Positions 9,117 to 18,143 of a DNA stretch of 41,083 bases are shown here, one piece after another (the first letter of the stretch is position 1; each line of letters opens with the position of its first letter). The DNA is taken from positions 1-41,083 of the forward strand of contig JAHQVP010000210.1 of the NCBI GenBank assembly GCA_019634275.1. Reading direction: 5' to 3'. The notes under the pieces are model-generated. The model had not been told where the DNA came from, searched no databases, and saw nothing but the letters and a program-made list of their open reading frames with translations. The DNA comes from Saprospiraceae bacterium. GTDB taxonomy: Bacteria; Bacteroidota; Bacteroidia; Chitinophagales; Saprospiraceae. The translations under genes and the position numbers were made by a program.

Positions 9117-9536
9117 CTAGCAGTAGCGATCGTAGGCCATGCGCAAATTTTCGGCAATGGCTTCTGCACTGCGCCCCTCGATATGATGTCGCTCCAGCAT
9201 ATGTACCAATTCTCCATCCTTGAACAAGCCAATGCAGGGTGAGGATGGGGGATATGGCAACATATAGTCTCGAGCACGGGTAGTGGCTTCCATATCCACA
9301 CCTGCAAAAACGGTGGCCAAATGATCTGGCTTACTTTCGTTTTGCAAGGACAGTTTTACACCAGGGCGGGCCATCGCGGCAGCACAACCACATACCGAAT
9401 TTACCACCATTAAGACCGTGCCTTCTTTTTCTTTGATGCATTGATCTACTTCATCTACGGTCTTTAGTCCGGTAAATCCATAGTCAGTGAGGTCTTGTGC
9501 CATAGGGGCTACCAATTCCAAAGGATACATACTCAT
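9117..9536 (-). CDS. Bacilliredoxin, BrxA/BrxB (YphP/YqiW) family
   Basis: Small thioredoxin-fold protein that removes bacillithiol mixed disulfides from cytoplasmic proteins. The family hallmark is present: [12 protein letters not shown] with the unusual Cys-Gly-Cys active site (Cys49 and Cys51). [14 protein letters not shown] and a [23 protein letters not shown]-like C-terminal half (read in pieces) complete the family pattern, and the length of 139 aa is standard. It presupposes that the organism makes bacillithiol, as some Bacteroidota do; the synthesis genes are not in the window. First gene of the minus-strand operon with gamma-glutamyltransferase and divergent from nadA. Confidence 0.94.
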   Translation of the reverse strand: MSMYPLELVAPMAQDLTDYGFTGLKTVDEVDQCIKEKEGTVLMVVNSVCGCAAAMARPGVKLSLQNESKPDHLATVFAGVDMEATTRARDYMLPYPPSSPCIGLFKDGELVHMLERHHIEGRSAEAIAENLRMAYDRYC

Positions 9537-9654
9537 ATCTCATCTATTTAGTCGAGGCGTACAATATACAGCGATTGCTCTTATTAATGTTACCCGAACT
9601 CTATACATTCGTCATAACGTTATAGTTTCGAACGGAATACAAAAAATATCAGAT

Positions 9655-10692
9655 ATGAGCGGTGCAGCATTGGATCTTGCGCAAAAGAACATGGAGTCAA
9701 AAGGATGGTTAGACATGCATGTTGACCCTACCTTGGATTTAGAGGTGGAGATTGAGAAACTTAAGAAGGAGAAAAATGCCATCATCCTCGCGCACTATTA
9801 TCAGGAATCCGAAATTCAGGACATAGCAGACTACATCGGAGACAGCTTGGGCTTGTCTCAGAAAGCAGCCAATACCGATGCGGACATCATCGTATTTGCC
9901 GGAGTGCATTTTATGGCTGAGACGGCCAAGATGTTATCGCCTTCCAAGAAGGTTTTACTCCCTGATCTTAAGGCGGGATGCTCATTGGCAGACTCTTGTC
10001 CTCCTCATCTCTTCCGAGCATTTAAGGCACAACACCCAGATGCAGTGGTAGTAAGCTATATCAATTGCACAGCGGAGCTAAAGACATTGACAGATATATG
10101 TTGCACCAGTACCAATTCTGTAGCGGTCATTGAGAGCATTCCGGAGGACAAGCAAATCATCTTTGCGCCAGATCGAAATCTTGGAGCATACCTCAAGAAG
10201 AAGACTGGCAGGGACCTTATTTTATGGAATGGCACTTGCATGGTGCATGAGGTATTTTCAAACGAAAAAATTACAAAGCTGATGCTGCGGCATCCGGAGG
10301 CGAAACTGATCGCTCATCCGGAGTGCGAAGCCGCCTTATTGGATAAAGCCCATTACATCGGATCGACCAGTGGCCTCTTGGCTTTTACCAAGGAAGATGA
10401 CTGCGAAACGTTTATTGTTGCGACGGAGGTGGGCATCATACATCAAATGGAAAAGGCCTCGCCACATAAGACCTTCATACCGGCTCCGCCTAATAACATG
10501 TGCGCCTGTAACGAGTGCCCGCACATGAAGCGTAATACCATGGAGAAATTGTATCTGTGCATGAAATATGAACAACCAGAGATTATCCTGGATCAGTGGA
10601 TCATTGATGAAGGTGTGAAGTCGATTGATCGGATGTTGGAGATTTCTGCTGCCGCAGGTCTGGGTCTTAAGCCGGAGGAGGAACCAGATTAG
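9655..10692 (+). CDS. nadA: Quinolinate synthase
   Basis: Iron-sulfur enzyme that condenses iminoaspartate with dihydroxyacetone phosphate to quinolinate, the committed step of de novo NAD synthesis. Seen: AIILAHYYQ near the N-terminus, [10 protein letters not shown] with the first cluster cysteine, [17 protein letters not shown], and the C-terminal [17 protein letters not shown] segment with another cluster ligand. The ORF track extends to 9487, but that leader would overlap the divergent bacilliredoxin gene; ATG 9655 leaves about 345 residues, normal for the family. nadB and nadC are not adjacent. Confidence 0.96.
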   Translation: MSGAALDLAQKNMESKGWLDMHVDPTLDLEVEIEKLKKEKNAIILAHYYQESEIQDIADYIGDSLGLSQKAANTDADIIVFAGVHFMAETAKMLSPSKKVLLPDLKAGCSLADSCPPHLFRAFKAQHPDAVVVSYINCTAELKTLTDICCTSTNSVAVIESIPEDKQIIFAPDRNLGAYLKKKTGRDLILWNGTCMVHEVFSNEKITKLMLRHPEAKLIAHPECEAALLDKAHYIGSTSGLLAFTKEDDCETFIVATEVGIIHQMEKASPHKTFIPAPPNNMCACNECPHMKRNTMEKLYLCMKYEQPEIILDQWIIDEGVKSIDRMLEISAAAGLGLKPEEEPD

Positions 10693-10732
10693 GTCCGTTG
10701 GATGTGAAGAACGAATACACTAGTTTTAGGAC

Positions 10733-11194
10733 ATGATTCAATATCTCTTAAGGCGAGGTGGATTTTCCACATCAAGTATTCTAGTAATCCTAGTTGTTGT
10801 CTTGACTGCTTGTGGATCTAACGAAGATCCAGATAGGATAAAAGACTACAGTGAAGCAATCAAGGAGGCGGAGTCTCCCTTTGACACCAACTTCCAGAGG
10901 ACCAGTGCCGACCTGCAAGGCAAATTGGATGAGTACTCAAAAGATAAGCTGACGGAGATGGCCAATCAGACGGGGGATGCGGGACAGGAAGTTGTACCTG
11001 ATGTTCAGTTTTGGGAGGAGGTATCCAATAACGGCCGTTTTGCTGCATTTCAAAAAGCATTGAAGGGAGCTAAGAACGATGAGGATCGTTGGAAAATCGC
11101 CGATGAATTTCCTCAGATTGCTGCGCGCTCGGGAATGATTGATGCACTGGCACCGCGCCAGGATACAACTAAAGTTCCTGCAGAACAGCAGTAG
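10733..11194 (+). CDS. Small lipoprotein of unknown function
   Basis: Not recognised. The N-terminus has basic residues, a hydrophobic stretch (ILVILVVVLTAC) and a lipobox with Cys27, so it is a predicted lipoprotein of 153 aa. The mature part is charged, mostly helical in character, and low in hydrophobic residues; the C-terminus is Gln/Pro/Thr rich. It follows nadA after 40 bases and precedes the inositol genes by 44 bases; a 5-bp hairpin GGCGA/TCGCC just after its stop is too weak to call a terminator. It may be cotranscribed with either neighbour. No function can be given. Confidence 0.7.
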   Translation: MIQYLLRRGGFSTSSILVILVVVLTACGSNEDPDRIKDYSEAIKEAESPFDTNFQRTSADLQGKLDEYSKDKLTEMANQTGDAGQEVVPDVQFWEEVSNNGRFAAFQKALKGAKNDEDRWKIADEFPQIAARSGMIDALAPRQDTTKVPAEQQ

Positions 11195-11238
11195 GAGGCG
11201 AAACTCGCCCCACTACATTTTCCTCTCTATCTTTCAGT

Positions 11239-12231
11239 ATGATCAAGACGGCATTGGTAGGCCTCGGAAGGATGGGCCGCATTCATTTACGAAACCTTCA
11301 GGAGCATCCATCCGCAGATCTAATGGCAGTGTGTTCGAATCAACCAGGGGATGAGGAGTGGATTAGGCAGCAATATCCATGCTTACAGTACCATCAGACC
11401 TTGAGTGGATTACTCCATGCGATTGCCAAGGATGTGGATTGTATTTTTCTAGCAACGCCATCGATCCTTCATCCCGACCAGATAAAAGCATGCCTAAGGC
11501 AGGGTCTGCATGTCTTTTGTGAAAAACCCCTTGCCGTTGATGAGGCGGGTTGTCAAGCTCTTGAGCGACTGGCCATTCAGTATGGAGACCAGAAATTGAT
11601 GGTAGGATTTATGCGTCGCTTTGATCCTTCTTATCAGGAATTGAAGCAGGCCGTCGATGATGGGAGAGTTGGAATTCCCATCTTGTTTCGTGCGTACAGC
11701 TGTGATCCAGCTCATCTGATCGACGGATATTTACCTTATGCCGCCCATGGAGCGGGGCACTTTCTTGACATGTCTATCCATGACATTGACTTGATGCATT
11801 GGTTGTTGCAGTCGAACCCAATGCAGTGCATGAGTACAGGAGGAGCATTTCAGTACCAAGAACTCACAGAGCATGGTGGGGATGTGGCGGCTGCTTTCAT
11901 GAGTTTGCAAAATGGAGCAGTGGCATCTTTCTATACGAGTCGCATTGCTACGCAAGGGTATTGGGTAGAAACCGAATTGGTAGGTTCCAGGACAACCTAC
12001 CGGGTCCTCGACGATTTGGGCATTCAGGAAGTTACCTCAACGGAGAACCGTCAAACGCACTTTGGTCTAGATTTTGAGGATCGATTTGCCATTGCATTTA
12101 AGCGAGAGGTTGATTACTTTATTCGGGCCATTCGAGACAATCTGCTGATTGCTCCGAGTTGGGCGGATGGCCTCAGGGCTACTCGTACTGCGTTGATGTT
12201 GCAGGAGAGTTTTCAAATGATCAAAAAATAA
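11239..12231 (+). CDS. Gfo/Idh/MocA oxidoreductase, inositol-dehydrogenase-like (paralogue 1)
   Basis: NAD(P)-dependent dehydrogenase with an N-terminal Rossmann domain (LVGLGRMGRIH) and a C-terminal substrate domain. The catalytic lysine is in VFCEKPLAVD, and the proton-relay Asp/His pair lies in DMSIHDIDLMHW, the pattern of inositol 2-dehydrogenases. VGFMRRFDP is also typical. About 330 aa, normal for the family. The stop is 5 bases before the start of a second related dehydrogenase and about 1 kb before myo-inositol oxygenase, so the likely substrate is an inositol isomer or inosose. The exact isomer cannot be decided from sequence. Confidence 0.88.
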   Translation: MIKTALVGLGRMGRIHLRNLQEHPSADLMAVCSNQPGDEEWIRQQYPCLQYHQTLSGLLHAIAKDVDCIFLATPSILHPDQIKACLRQGLHVFCEKPLAVDEAGCQALERLAIQYGDQKLMVGFMRRFDPSYQELKQAVDDGRVGIPILFRAYSCDPAHLIDGYLPYAAHGAGHFLDMSIHDIDLMHWLLQSNPMQCMSTGGAFQYQELTEHGGDVAAAFMSLQNGAVASFYTSRIATQGYWVETELVGSRTTYRVLDDLGIQEVTSTENRQTHFGLDFEDRFAIAFKREVDYFIRAIRDNLLIAPSWADGLRATRTALMLQESFQMIKK

Positions 12232-12236
12232 CACAA

Positions 12237-13226
12237 ATGAAGATCGCATTATTGGGACTTGGCCGAATCGGAATGGTATATGCCGAGGAGCTGCTGCAAA
12301 CTGCAGAAGTAGAGGTGTTGGCCTATTCGCCTACCCAACGCAAACGCTTTCGTCCACTGGTGGGAAATTCCAGGTTTAGTTTTTCAAGCGATTTTGCCAA
12401 GATCCTTGCCAGCGACTGCGATGCATTTATTATCGCTACGCCGTCCACTACCCATTTGGACTACCTCAAAGCGTTGGTGCCATTGGGCAAACCGATTTTT
12501 TGTGAAAAACCAGTTGATCTGCTCGAAAAGAACATTCAGAAGGTGCAACGTTGGCAGCAACAATATCAGACCCCCGTTTTGGTTGGATTCAATCGGAGGT
12601 TTGATCCGCAGGTTCGTCGCATGAAGGCCAAAATCGAGGATGGTCATATTGGCAATATCCATATCGTGAAACTGACCGGACGAGATCCCGCGCCTCCCTC
12701 AAAGGAATTTGCCAGACACAGTGGAGGGTTGTTCTTGGATATGATGATTCATGATTTTGATATGGTGCGCCACCTAACCGCTGCAGAACCCGTTTCGGTT
12801 TATGCAAAGGCAGACCTCAAGGTAGCGAAGTCCTTTGCCGAATTTGGGGACGTAGATACGGCCATCTGTATTGTCAAAATGAGTGATGGTGCTTTGGTCA
12901 CGATTGACAACAGCAGAAAGGCAACCTATGGATACGATCAGCGTCTCGAGGTGTTTGGCAGTAAGGGCATGATTCAAATTCCTAACCAACGCCATGATCA
13001 TACCGTAGTTTGTAATAAGTCCGGCACACATCGGTCCCCACTCAAAAACTTCTTTATGGACCGCTACCTGTCGTCTTATCAGGAAGAACTTCGACACTTC
13101 TTGTCTGTCGTCAGAGACCCGAAGATTTCCGTTGCCGTCTCCTTGCATGATGCATGGATGGCTACACGGATGGGTGTGGCAGCTCGAAAGTCAAGCCAGT
13201 CTGGCCGTGAAATATTGCTCAAATAA
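12237..13226 (+). CDS. iolG: Inositol 2-dehydrogenase-like oxidoreductase (paralogue 2)
   Basis: Probable NAD-dependent inositol 2-dehydrogenase (inositol to inosose). Rossmann motif LGLGRIGMVYAE, catalytic lysine in FCEKPVDL, VGFNRRFDP, then TGRDPAPPS and FLDMMIHDFDMVRH, the last two being especially characteristic of IolG enzymes. Length 329 aa. The ORF track starts at 12159 inside the upstream gene; ATG 12237 directly precedes the Rossmann fold and is the sensible start. It shares the same motifs as the preceding gene but in a different flavour (the first has SCDPAHL in place of GRDPAPP), so the pair is not a recent duplication. Gene symbol is by family resemblance only. Confidence 0.87.
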   Translation: MKIALLGLGRIGMVYAEELLQTAEVEVLAYSPTQRKRFRPLVGNSRFSFSSDFAKILASDCDAFIIATPSTTHLDYLKALVPLGKPIFCEKPVDLLEKNIQKVQRWQQQYQTPVLVGFNRRFDPQVRRMKAKIEDGHIGNIHIVKLTGRDPAPPSKEFARHSGGLFLDMMIHDFDMVRHLTAAEPVSVYAKADLKVAKSFAEFGDVDTAICIVKMSDGALVTIDNSRKATYGYDQRLEVFGSKGMIQIPNQRHDHTVVCNKSGTHRSPLKNFFMDRYLSSYQEELRHFLSVVRDPKISVAVSLHDAWMATRMGVAARKSSQSGREILLK

Positions 13227-13262
13227 AGCGAACTTAGTAACCACTGAAAAGAAATTTAAGAC

Positions 13263-14087
13263 ATGGCCATATCACAAGAAGTCGATCAGTTTCGAAATTA
13301 CGACCAGGGTGATGCGATCGCTGCCGTTCGTGAAAACTATCGCAAAATGCGAACCAACCAGACGGTTGAGTATGTCCAAAGAATGCGTACGAAGTACCTG
13401 ACCTATGACCGCCCGATGGATCTGTGGGATGCTATGGCCAGCCTTAATGACCTGGTGGACGTGAGCGATCCGGACTTAGACTTACCTAATGTCCAGCATC
13501 TTATCCAATCGGCCGAAGCCATTCGATCCGACAATCGACCTGATTGGATGCAATTGGTGGGATTGATACATGATCTGGGCAAAGTGATGTACCTCTGGGG
13601 AAGCGATGAAGATGGGACAAGCCAGAATGAGCAATGGGGGACAGTCGGAGATGTTTTTGTAGTGGGGTGTCGACTACCTGATACCTGCGTGTATCCAGAA
13701 TTCAATGACCTTAATGCTGACATGCACGATACGCGATACAATACTGAACTTGGCATGTACGCGCCAGGATGCGGCATCGACAACACCTTGCTTGCTTGGG
13801 GGCATGATGAATACTTATTTCAAGTCCTAAGCAATCACAAGACAAATCTAATTCCTGAGGAAGGCATGGTTATGATCCGATATCACTCCTTCTACCCATG
13901 GCATACGGGAGGGAGTTACCAGCAGCTGACCAGCGATCGGGATGATCAATACAAAGAGTGGATCCTTGACTTTAATCGCTACGATCTCTATACCAAGAGT
14001 CAAAAGATATTTGATCTTGACGAGGTTAGGCCCTACTACGAACCCATTGCTAAGAAGTACCTGGGTGAGGGTCCTATCTTCTTCTAA
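13263..14087 (+). CDS. Inositol oxygenase (MIOX), di-iron
   Basis: Mixed-valent di-iron oxygenase that cleaves myo-inositol with O2 to D-glucuronate. All six metal ligands of the animal enzyme can be lined up: His79 (PNVQHLIQ), His103 and Asp104 (LIHDLGKV), His181 (AWGHDEYLF), His208 (RYHSFYPWH) and Asp241 (NRYDLYTK). The 274-residue length matches the eukaryotic enzymes. It follows two inositol-dehydrogenase-like genes by 36 bases on the same strand. MIOX is best known from eukaryotes but occurs in some bacteria, including Bacteroidota. Enzymes that use the glucuronate product are not in the window. The gene ends 2 bases from the convergent cupin gene. Confidence 0.96.
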   Translation: MAISQEVDQFRNYDQGDAIAAVRENYRKMRTNQTVEYVQRMRTKYLTYDRPMDLWDAMASLNDLVDVSDPDLDLPNVQHLIQSAEAIRSDNRPDWMQLVGLIHDLGKVMYLWGSDEDGTSQNEQWGTVGDVFVVGCRLPDTCVYPEFNDLNADMHDTRYNTELGMYAPGCGIDNTLLAWGHDEYLFQVLSNHKTNLIPEEGMVMIRYHSFYPWHTGGSYQQLTSDRDDQYKEWILDFNRYDLYTKSQKIFDLDEVRPYYEPIAKKYLGEGPIFF

Positions 14088-14089
14088 AG

Positions 14090-14455
14090 TTACTCCAGGT
14101 GGATATAACAGTCTGGTAGGAATGCCGGACAACAAATGCAGAGGAATACCAGATCTGCATCACCCATGTTGGTGATGCGCTGAGGAACATCCGCTGGAAT
14201 CATAGCGCTATCCCCAGGTCTCAATATTTGCTTTATTCCTTCTCCAATCTCTATCTCGCCTAAGCCCTCCAAGATGAAATAGATCTCAGAGGTTGCTCGC
14301 AGTTTATGCCATGCCGTGGTCACGCCGGCAGCCACAGTGGTACGAGCAAGAGAATGTGTCTTGTCTTCGGATCTATTGTAAATCTCGCCGATGCGACATC
14401 GCTCTTCGGTATAGAATTCTTCCAGCGATGATCCCAACACTATTTCGGGTTTCAC
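14090..14455 (-). CDS. Small cupin-domain protein
   Basis: Single-domain cupin of 121 aa. Both cupin motifs are readable: the region TTAWHKLRATSEIYFILEG gives the first histidine and Glu, and GDSAMIPADVPQRITNMGD the second (with Gln where a His is common). Such proteins may be sugar-phosphate isomerases, dioxygenases or binding proteins; this one resembles mannose-6-phosphate-isomerase-like cupins, but the function is not assignable. The start is GTG 14455, 4 bases after the PfkB kinase stop, so the two are cotranscribed. The CLCICCP run near the C-terminus is unusually cysteine-rich. Confidence 0.82.
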   Translation of the reverse strand: MKPEIVLGSSLEEFYTEERCRIGEIYNRSEDKTHSLARTTVAAGVTTAWHKLRATSEIYFILEGLGEIEIGEGIKQILRPGDSAMIPADVPQRITNMGDADLVFLCICCPAFLPDCYIHLE

Positions 14456-14459
14456 GGTC

Positions 14460-15368
14460 CTAAAACGCTACTAGATTTCGGAAAGCACTGATGCGATTTT
14501 GCAGTTCGTCATCAGAGATGTTTTTTAGTCGATCTAGACTGAAGTCTTCGACACAAAAAGATGCAAGGGCTGACCCATGTACGATTCCAGTTCGGACCGT
14601 TTCAAAAGAAACCTCGTCCTGGTTGGCAATGTATCCCATTAATCCTCCGGCAAAAGTGTCCCCGGCACCTGTAGGATCTTTTACTTCAGCGATCGGCATA
14701 CCGGGCAAGGCAAAAATTTGATCTTGATGAAAGAGGAGGGCTCCATGTTCCCCCTTCTTGATGATTAGATAGGAGGGTCCCATATCAAGAATGCTTTTGG
14801 CTGCCTCCACCAGGGAGTACTTCCCAGACAGTTGTCGGGCTTCTTCGTCGTTTATGCTGAGGAGGTCCACTTTTGATACCACTTCAAGGAGGCGATCCCA
14901 GGCGATGTCCATCCAAAAATTCATGGTATCCATAGCAATGAATTTGACGGTGGGATCCATTTGCTCAATGACTTGCATCTGGATGTCGGGAGTCAAGTTG
15001 CCAAGCATAACATACTCAGCTTTGCGAAAAGACTCAGATAGGATGGGATTGAAATTGTCAAGTACATTGAGGTCCGTGGTCACGGTCTCCCGATCCATCA
15101 TATTGTCCAGATACTTGCCAGCCCAGAAGAATGATTTTCCATTACCCACAACTTCAATGCCACTGGTGTCGATGCCCCGGTTGCGCATCGCCTCAAGTTC
15201 CTTAGAGGGCCAGTCGATGCCTACAATGCTGCTGAGCATGATGTCTTTGTGTAGACTGGAAGCAGCCCAACTAAAGTAGGTGCCAGATCCTCCAATCACT
15301 CTCTCTGCACTACCATAAGGAGTTTCGATGCTGTCAAAAGCAACCGTACCTACAATCAATAAACTCAT
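14460..15368 (-). CDS. PfkB/ribokinase-family carbohydrate kinase
   Basis: ATP-dependent sugar kinase of 302 aa. The N-terminal signature GGSGTYFSWAASSL marks substrate binding, and the C-terminal signature DPTGAGDTFAGGLMGYI holds the catalytic base Asp237 and the anion hole. The overall look is that of a broadly conserved Bacteroidota family (LIVGTVAFDSIETPYG start) whose substrate is unassigned. Its convergent position next to the inositol cassette invites the guess of a role in inositol or glucuronate catabolism, for example as a keto-sugar kinase, but nothing in the sequence proves it. Upstream lie 124 bases of noncoding DNA in which I found no exact promoter motif. Confidence 0.9.
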   Translation of the reverse strand: MSLLIVGTVAFDSIETPYGSAERVIGGSGTYFSWAASSLHKDIMLSSIVGIDWPSKELEAMRNRGIDTSGIEVVGNGKSFFWAGKYLDNMMDRETVTTDLNVLDNFNPILSESFRKAEYVMLGNLTPDIQMQVIEQMDPTVKFIAMDTMNFWMDIAWDRLLEVVSKVDLLSINDEEARQLSGKYSLVEAAKSILDMGPSYLIIKKGEHGALLFHQDQIFALPGMPIAEVKDPTGAGDTFAGGLMGYIANQDEVSFETVRTGIVHGSALASFCVEDFSLDRLKNISDDELQNRISAFRNLVAF

Positions 15369-15492
15369 ATTGGTCCGTTTTTAGCCGGGGCGAAGATATG
15401 CATTCGGCAGCGTCCGATTATGGTCGCTTTGTAATTCATAGCACGAGGACTTAAATGCCGAAAAGTGGAGTCGTCAATCACCATCTGTTGGA

Positions 15493-16194
15493 CTAGGGCT
15501 CGAGCAATGATTCTCCATTTAAATCAGTAGTGAGAATATCGCTCATGTAATCGAAAAAAGGACGCATACCACGGAAAGTATGGATTACTTCCTTGAGAAA
15601 GGTCTTTTCATGGACATCCCGATTGGAAAAGGATCGATACACCAAAAATTGCTTATGTCGGATCAAGTCTATATCGGGATCATCCCGCGTAAATCCTTTG
15701 GGAGCTGTTTTTACCTGATCCCCTTGCAACCCTCCAAATAGTTTTTTGAAGGAAGTAGAGCCAATGATTTTACGCAATGGACCCGAATCCGCACTAATTT
15801 GCTTGCGGATATGAAGAAGATCCTTGCTGTCCGGGTTCCAAAAACCTCCCGCGATAATGGTATTGCCCGGCTCCAAATGATAGTAGTATCCGCCACGTCG
15901 AGCTGCACTCGCCCTGCGCATTCGTCCTGAGAAGTGATTCTTATATGGGCGCTTATCTTTTGAGAACCGCACATCGCGATAGATCCGAAATAGACTTTGC
16001 TTGGGCGACATTGGAACCAACTCGTCGTGCTTATTCATCTCATCGAGAATCAGCTCGGCAAAACCAAGTGCCTTCTCATACTCGGTTTGGTATAAATCCT
16101 TGTTGGCATTAAACCACGTACGATCATTGTTCTTCTCTAGCTTACGTAAGAAGGAGAAAACGGATTTTGGCAGTCCTACAGAGTGCTTCATCAT
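15493..16194 (-). CDS. DUF2461 / TIGR02453 family protein
   Basis: Conserved protein of unknown biochemical function, 233 aa. The family opening is clear: FSFLRKLEKNNDRTWFNANK followed by the SLFRIYRDVRFSKDKRPYKNH segment, then GGYYYHLEPGN and GGFWNPDSKDLLHIRKQI. Members occur in many bacteria and fungi. The start codon overlaps the stop of the OPT transporter gene in an ATGA arrangement (16191-16194), so translation is coupled, although a transporter link is not an established property of this family. A tandem ATG gives a choice of start one codon apart. Confidence 0.88.
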   Translation of the reverse strand: MMKHSVGLPKSVFSFLRKLEKNNDRTWFNANKDLYQTEYEKALGFAELILDEMNKHDELVPMSPKQSLFRIYRDVRFSKDKRPYKNHFSGRMRRASAARRGGYYYHLEPGNTIIAGGFWNPDSKDLLHIRKQISADSGPLRKIIGSTSFKKLFGGLQGDQVKTAPKGFTRDDPDIDLIRHKQFLVYRSFSNRDVHEKTFLKEVIHTFRGMRPFFDYMSDILTTDLNGESLLEP

Positions 16195-18143
16195 GTCTTG
16201 ATAAAGGCTTTAGTAGCCAAGCGGTACAATAGGATGCAAATGGCTGTGACTACAAGCAAGCCTGGCCAACTTCCCAGCGGTTCTTCCATAATGGCAAACA
16301 CGTTCGAGCTTCCAGTGATCGCGACAGGAATGGCAAGAATGATTCCGATCAATGCTTCGCCGGTTATCAGTCCAGACGCCAGCAGCAATCCGGTCTGCTC
16401 GCTGCGTTGCGTAGCTTCTTCGAGTGTTCCTGCTGCCTGGCTGGCCCGCTTTCTTTGATACCTGGAAATCAGGAGAGCAATGACGCCCCCTATCCAGATA
16501 GCGCTGTCCAACTCGAACGGCAGGTAAAGTCCGACGGCAATGGCAAGGACGGGAAGTCGGAAGCTGCCCCTTTTTTCTTGTATCTGATCGAGAATGATGA
16601 TGATGATTCCAATCGCCATGCCGATGTACACCATCGTCCATGGGAGATCACCGTCAAAAACACCTGTGGCGACACTGGCCATCAAAGTAGCCTGCGGCGC
16701 TTGAAGGGAATCGGGATTGGCGGCAGTAGACGGGCCAAATCCGTAGCCCGTCAGGAGTAATTGCAGCACGAGGGGCATGATTAGCGCGGCGGAAACAACA
16801 CCCACCATTTGCATGATCTGCTGACGATACGGTGTAGCTCCTAAGATGTGGCCTGCTTTGAGGTCTTGCATATTATCTCCAGCAATGGCTGCTGCACAGC
16901 ATACTACGGCTCCAATGAGAATCGCTGCAGCTGGTCCACGTTCCGCTCCTGAACCCAGTAGCGCTAGCAGAATAAGTGCAGAAGTAAGGATGGTGGCAAT
17001 GGTGACACCGGAAATTGGATTATTCGAACTACCGACCAATCCAGCCATGTAGCCCGCCACTGCGGCAAAAAGAAAACCCGCAACCACCATCAGAATGGCC
17101 ATGAGACCGGTAATGGGTATCTGTTCGATCTCACGCAAATAGATGATGAATACTGGGACGATCATGATTCCAATGGCCAATATGACCTTGCCCATGGGCG
17201 CATCATGTTCCGTTCGCAAGACGGCGGCAGCATCACCGGTTTTTTCTCGAATGGCTGCCAGACCGCTAGAGACCGCTTTGCCAATAGATCCTCTGAGACT
17301 AATTAAGGCCCAGAGTCCTCCTACTACCATGGCCCCAACGCCCAGATAGCGAATTTGGCTACTCCATACCTCATATCCAATGTCAGTGCCCGCAAGTCCG
17401 GCAGGTGCTCCATTGATCCCTATCCAGATGGGGATGGCGATCCACCAGCTGATTACTCCTCCCAGAAACACCAGACTGGCAATGTGGAATCCCACGATGT
17501 ATCCCACTGCGATCAGGGCTGGTGATAAATTAACTCCTACGAAAGCATATGACTTGCCTCCTAAGGAGGATGCCGCAGCACCAACTCCTTCCCAGACCTT
17601 AAAGCCCGCTTCAAAGAATTTTACTGCTGCCCCAATCAAAGCACCCCACAGGAGGTAGATTACAGATTTGCCTCCTTTTTCGCCAGTTTTGAGGACTTCT
17701 GCTGTTGCCACTCCTTCTGGAAACTTCAGGTCTTGTTCTACAATTAAGGCTTTCCGCAACGGAATGGTAAAAAGAACCCCGAGGACTCCCCCGCACAATG
17801 CGATGAGTGCAGTCTCCCAGTAGCTAAATTCTGTCCAATAGCCCATCAAAACCAAAGCAGGGAAGGTAAATATGACACCGGCAGCGAGTGATTCGCCAGC
17901 ACTTGCCGCGGTCTGTACGATGTTGTTTTCAAGAATGTTACTGTTCTTAAACAACTTTAAGATGGCCATAGAAAGAACGGCAGCTGGGATACTTGCGGAG
18001 ACCGTCATGCCTGCAAACAATCCCAAATATGCATTCGCTGCGGATAGGACTACCGACAGCAAGGCTCCCAAGATGAATGCTTTGATGGTAGTTTCTGGAA
18101 GGGTGGTTCCTGGACCGATATAGGGCTTGTGTTCGTTCGCCAT
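16191..18143 (-). CDS. OPT-family oligopeptide / metal-chelate transporter
   Basis: Large inner-membrane transporter of about 650 aa and roughly 15 hydrophobic segments. Family features: a start with KPYIGPGTTLPETTIKAFILG, a Gly/Ala-rich first helix pair (NAYLGLFAGMTVSASIPAAV), the EGVATAEVLK motif, SSNNPISGVTIATI, and DNMQDLKAGHILGATPYRQQ near the middle. These are typical of the bacterial OPT branch, whose members are proposed to take up oligopeptides or metal chelates by proton coupling; the substrate here is unknown. ATG 18143 is preferred over the longer ORF start at 18182. It leads an operon with the DUF2461 gene and is divergent from the HGSNAT-like gene. Confidence 0.93.
   Translation of the reverse strand: MANEHKPYIGPGTTLPETTIKAFILGALLSVVLSAANAYLGLFAGMTVSASIPAAVLSMAILKLFKNSNILENNIVQTAASAGESLAAGVIFTFPALVLMGYWTEFSYWETALIALCGGVLGVLFTIPLRKALIVEQDLKFPEGVATAEVLKTGEKGGKSVIYLLWGALIGAAVKFFEAGFKVWEGVGAAASSLGGKSYAFVGVNLSPALIAVGYIVGFHIASLVFLGGVISWWIAIPIWIGINGAPAGLAGTDIGYEVWSSQIRYLGVGAMVVGGLWALISLRGSIGKAVSSGLAAIREKTGDAAAVLRTEHDAPMGKVILAIGIMIVPVFIIYLREIEQIPITGLMAILMVVAGFLFAAVAGYMAGLVGSSNNPISGVTIATILTSALILLALLGSGAERGPAAAILIGAVVCCAAAIAGDNMQDLKAGHILGATPYRQQIMQMVGVVSAALIMPLVLQLLLTGYGFGPSTAANPDSLQAPQATLMASVATGVFDGDLPWTMVYIGMAIGIIIIILDQIQEKRGSFRLPVLAIAVGLYLPFELDSAIWIGGVIALLISRYQRKRASQAAGTLEEATQRSEQTGLLLASGLITGEALIGIILAIPVAITGSSNVFAIMEEPLGSWPGLLVVTAICILLYRLATKAFIKT

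Noticed and set aside
9487-9654. Extended N-terminus of nadA in the ORF track
   Set aside because: It overlaps the divergent bacilliredoxin start and has no NadA similarity; ATG 9655 is preferred.
11197-11209. GGCGA/TCGCC hairpin after the small lipoprotein gene
   Set aside because: Short stem and no adjacent T-run; too weak to call.
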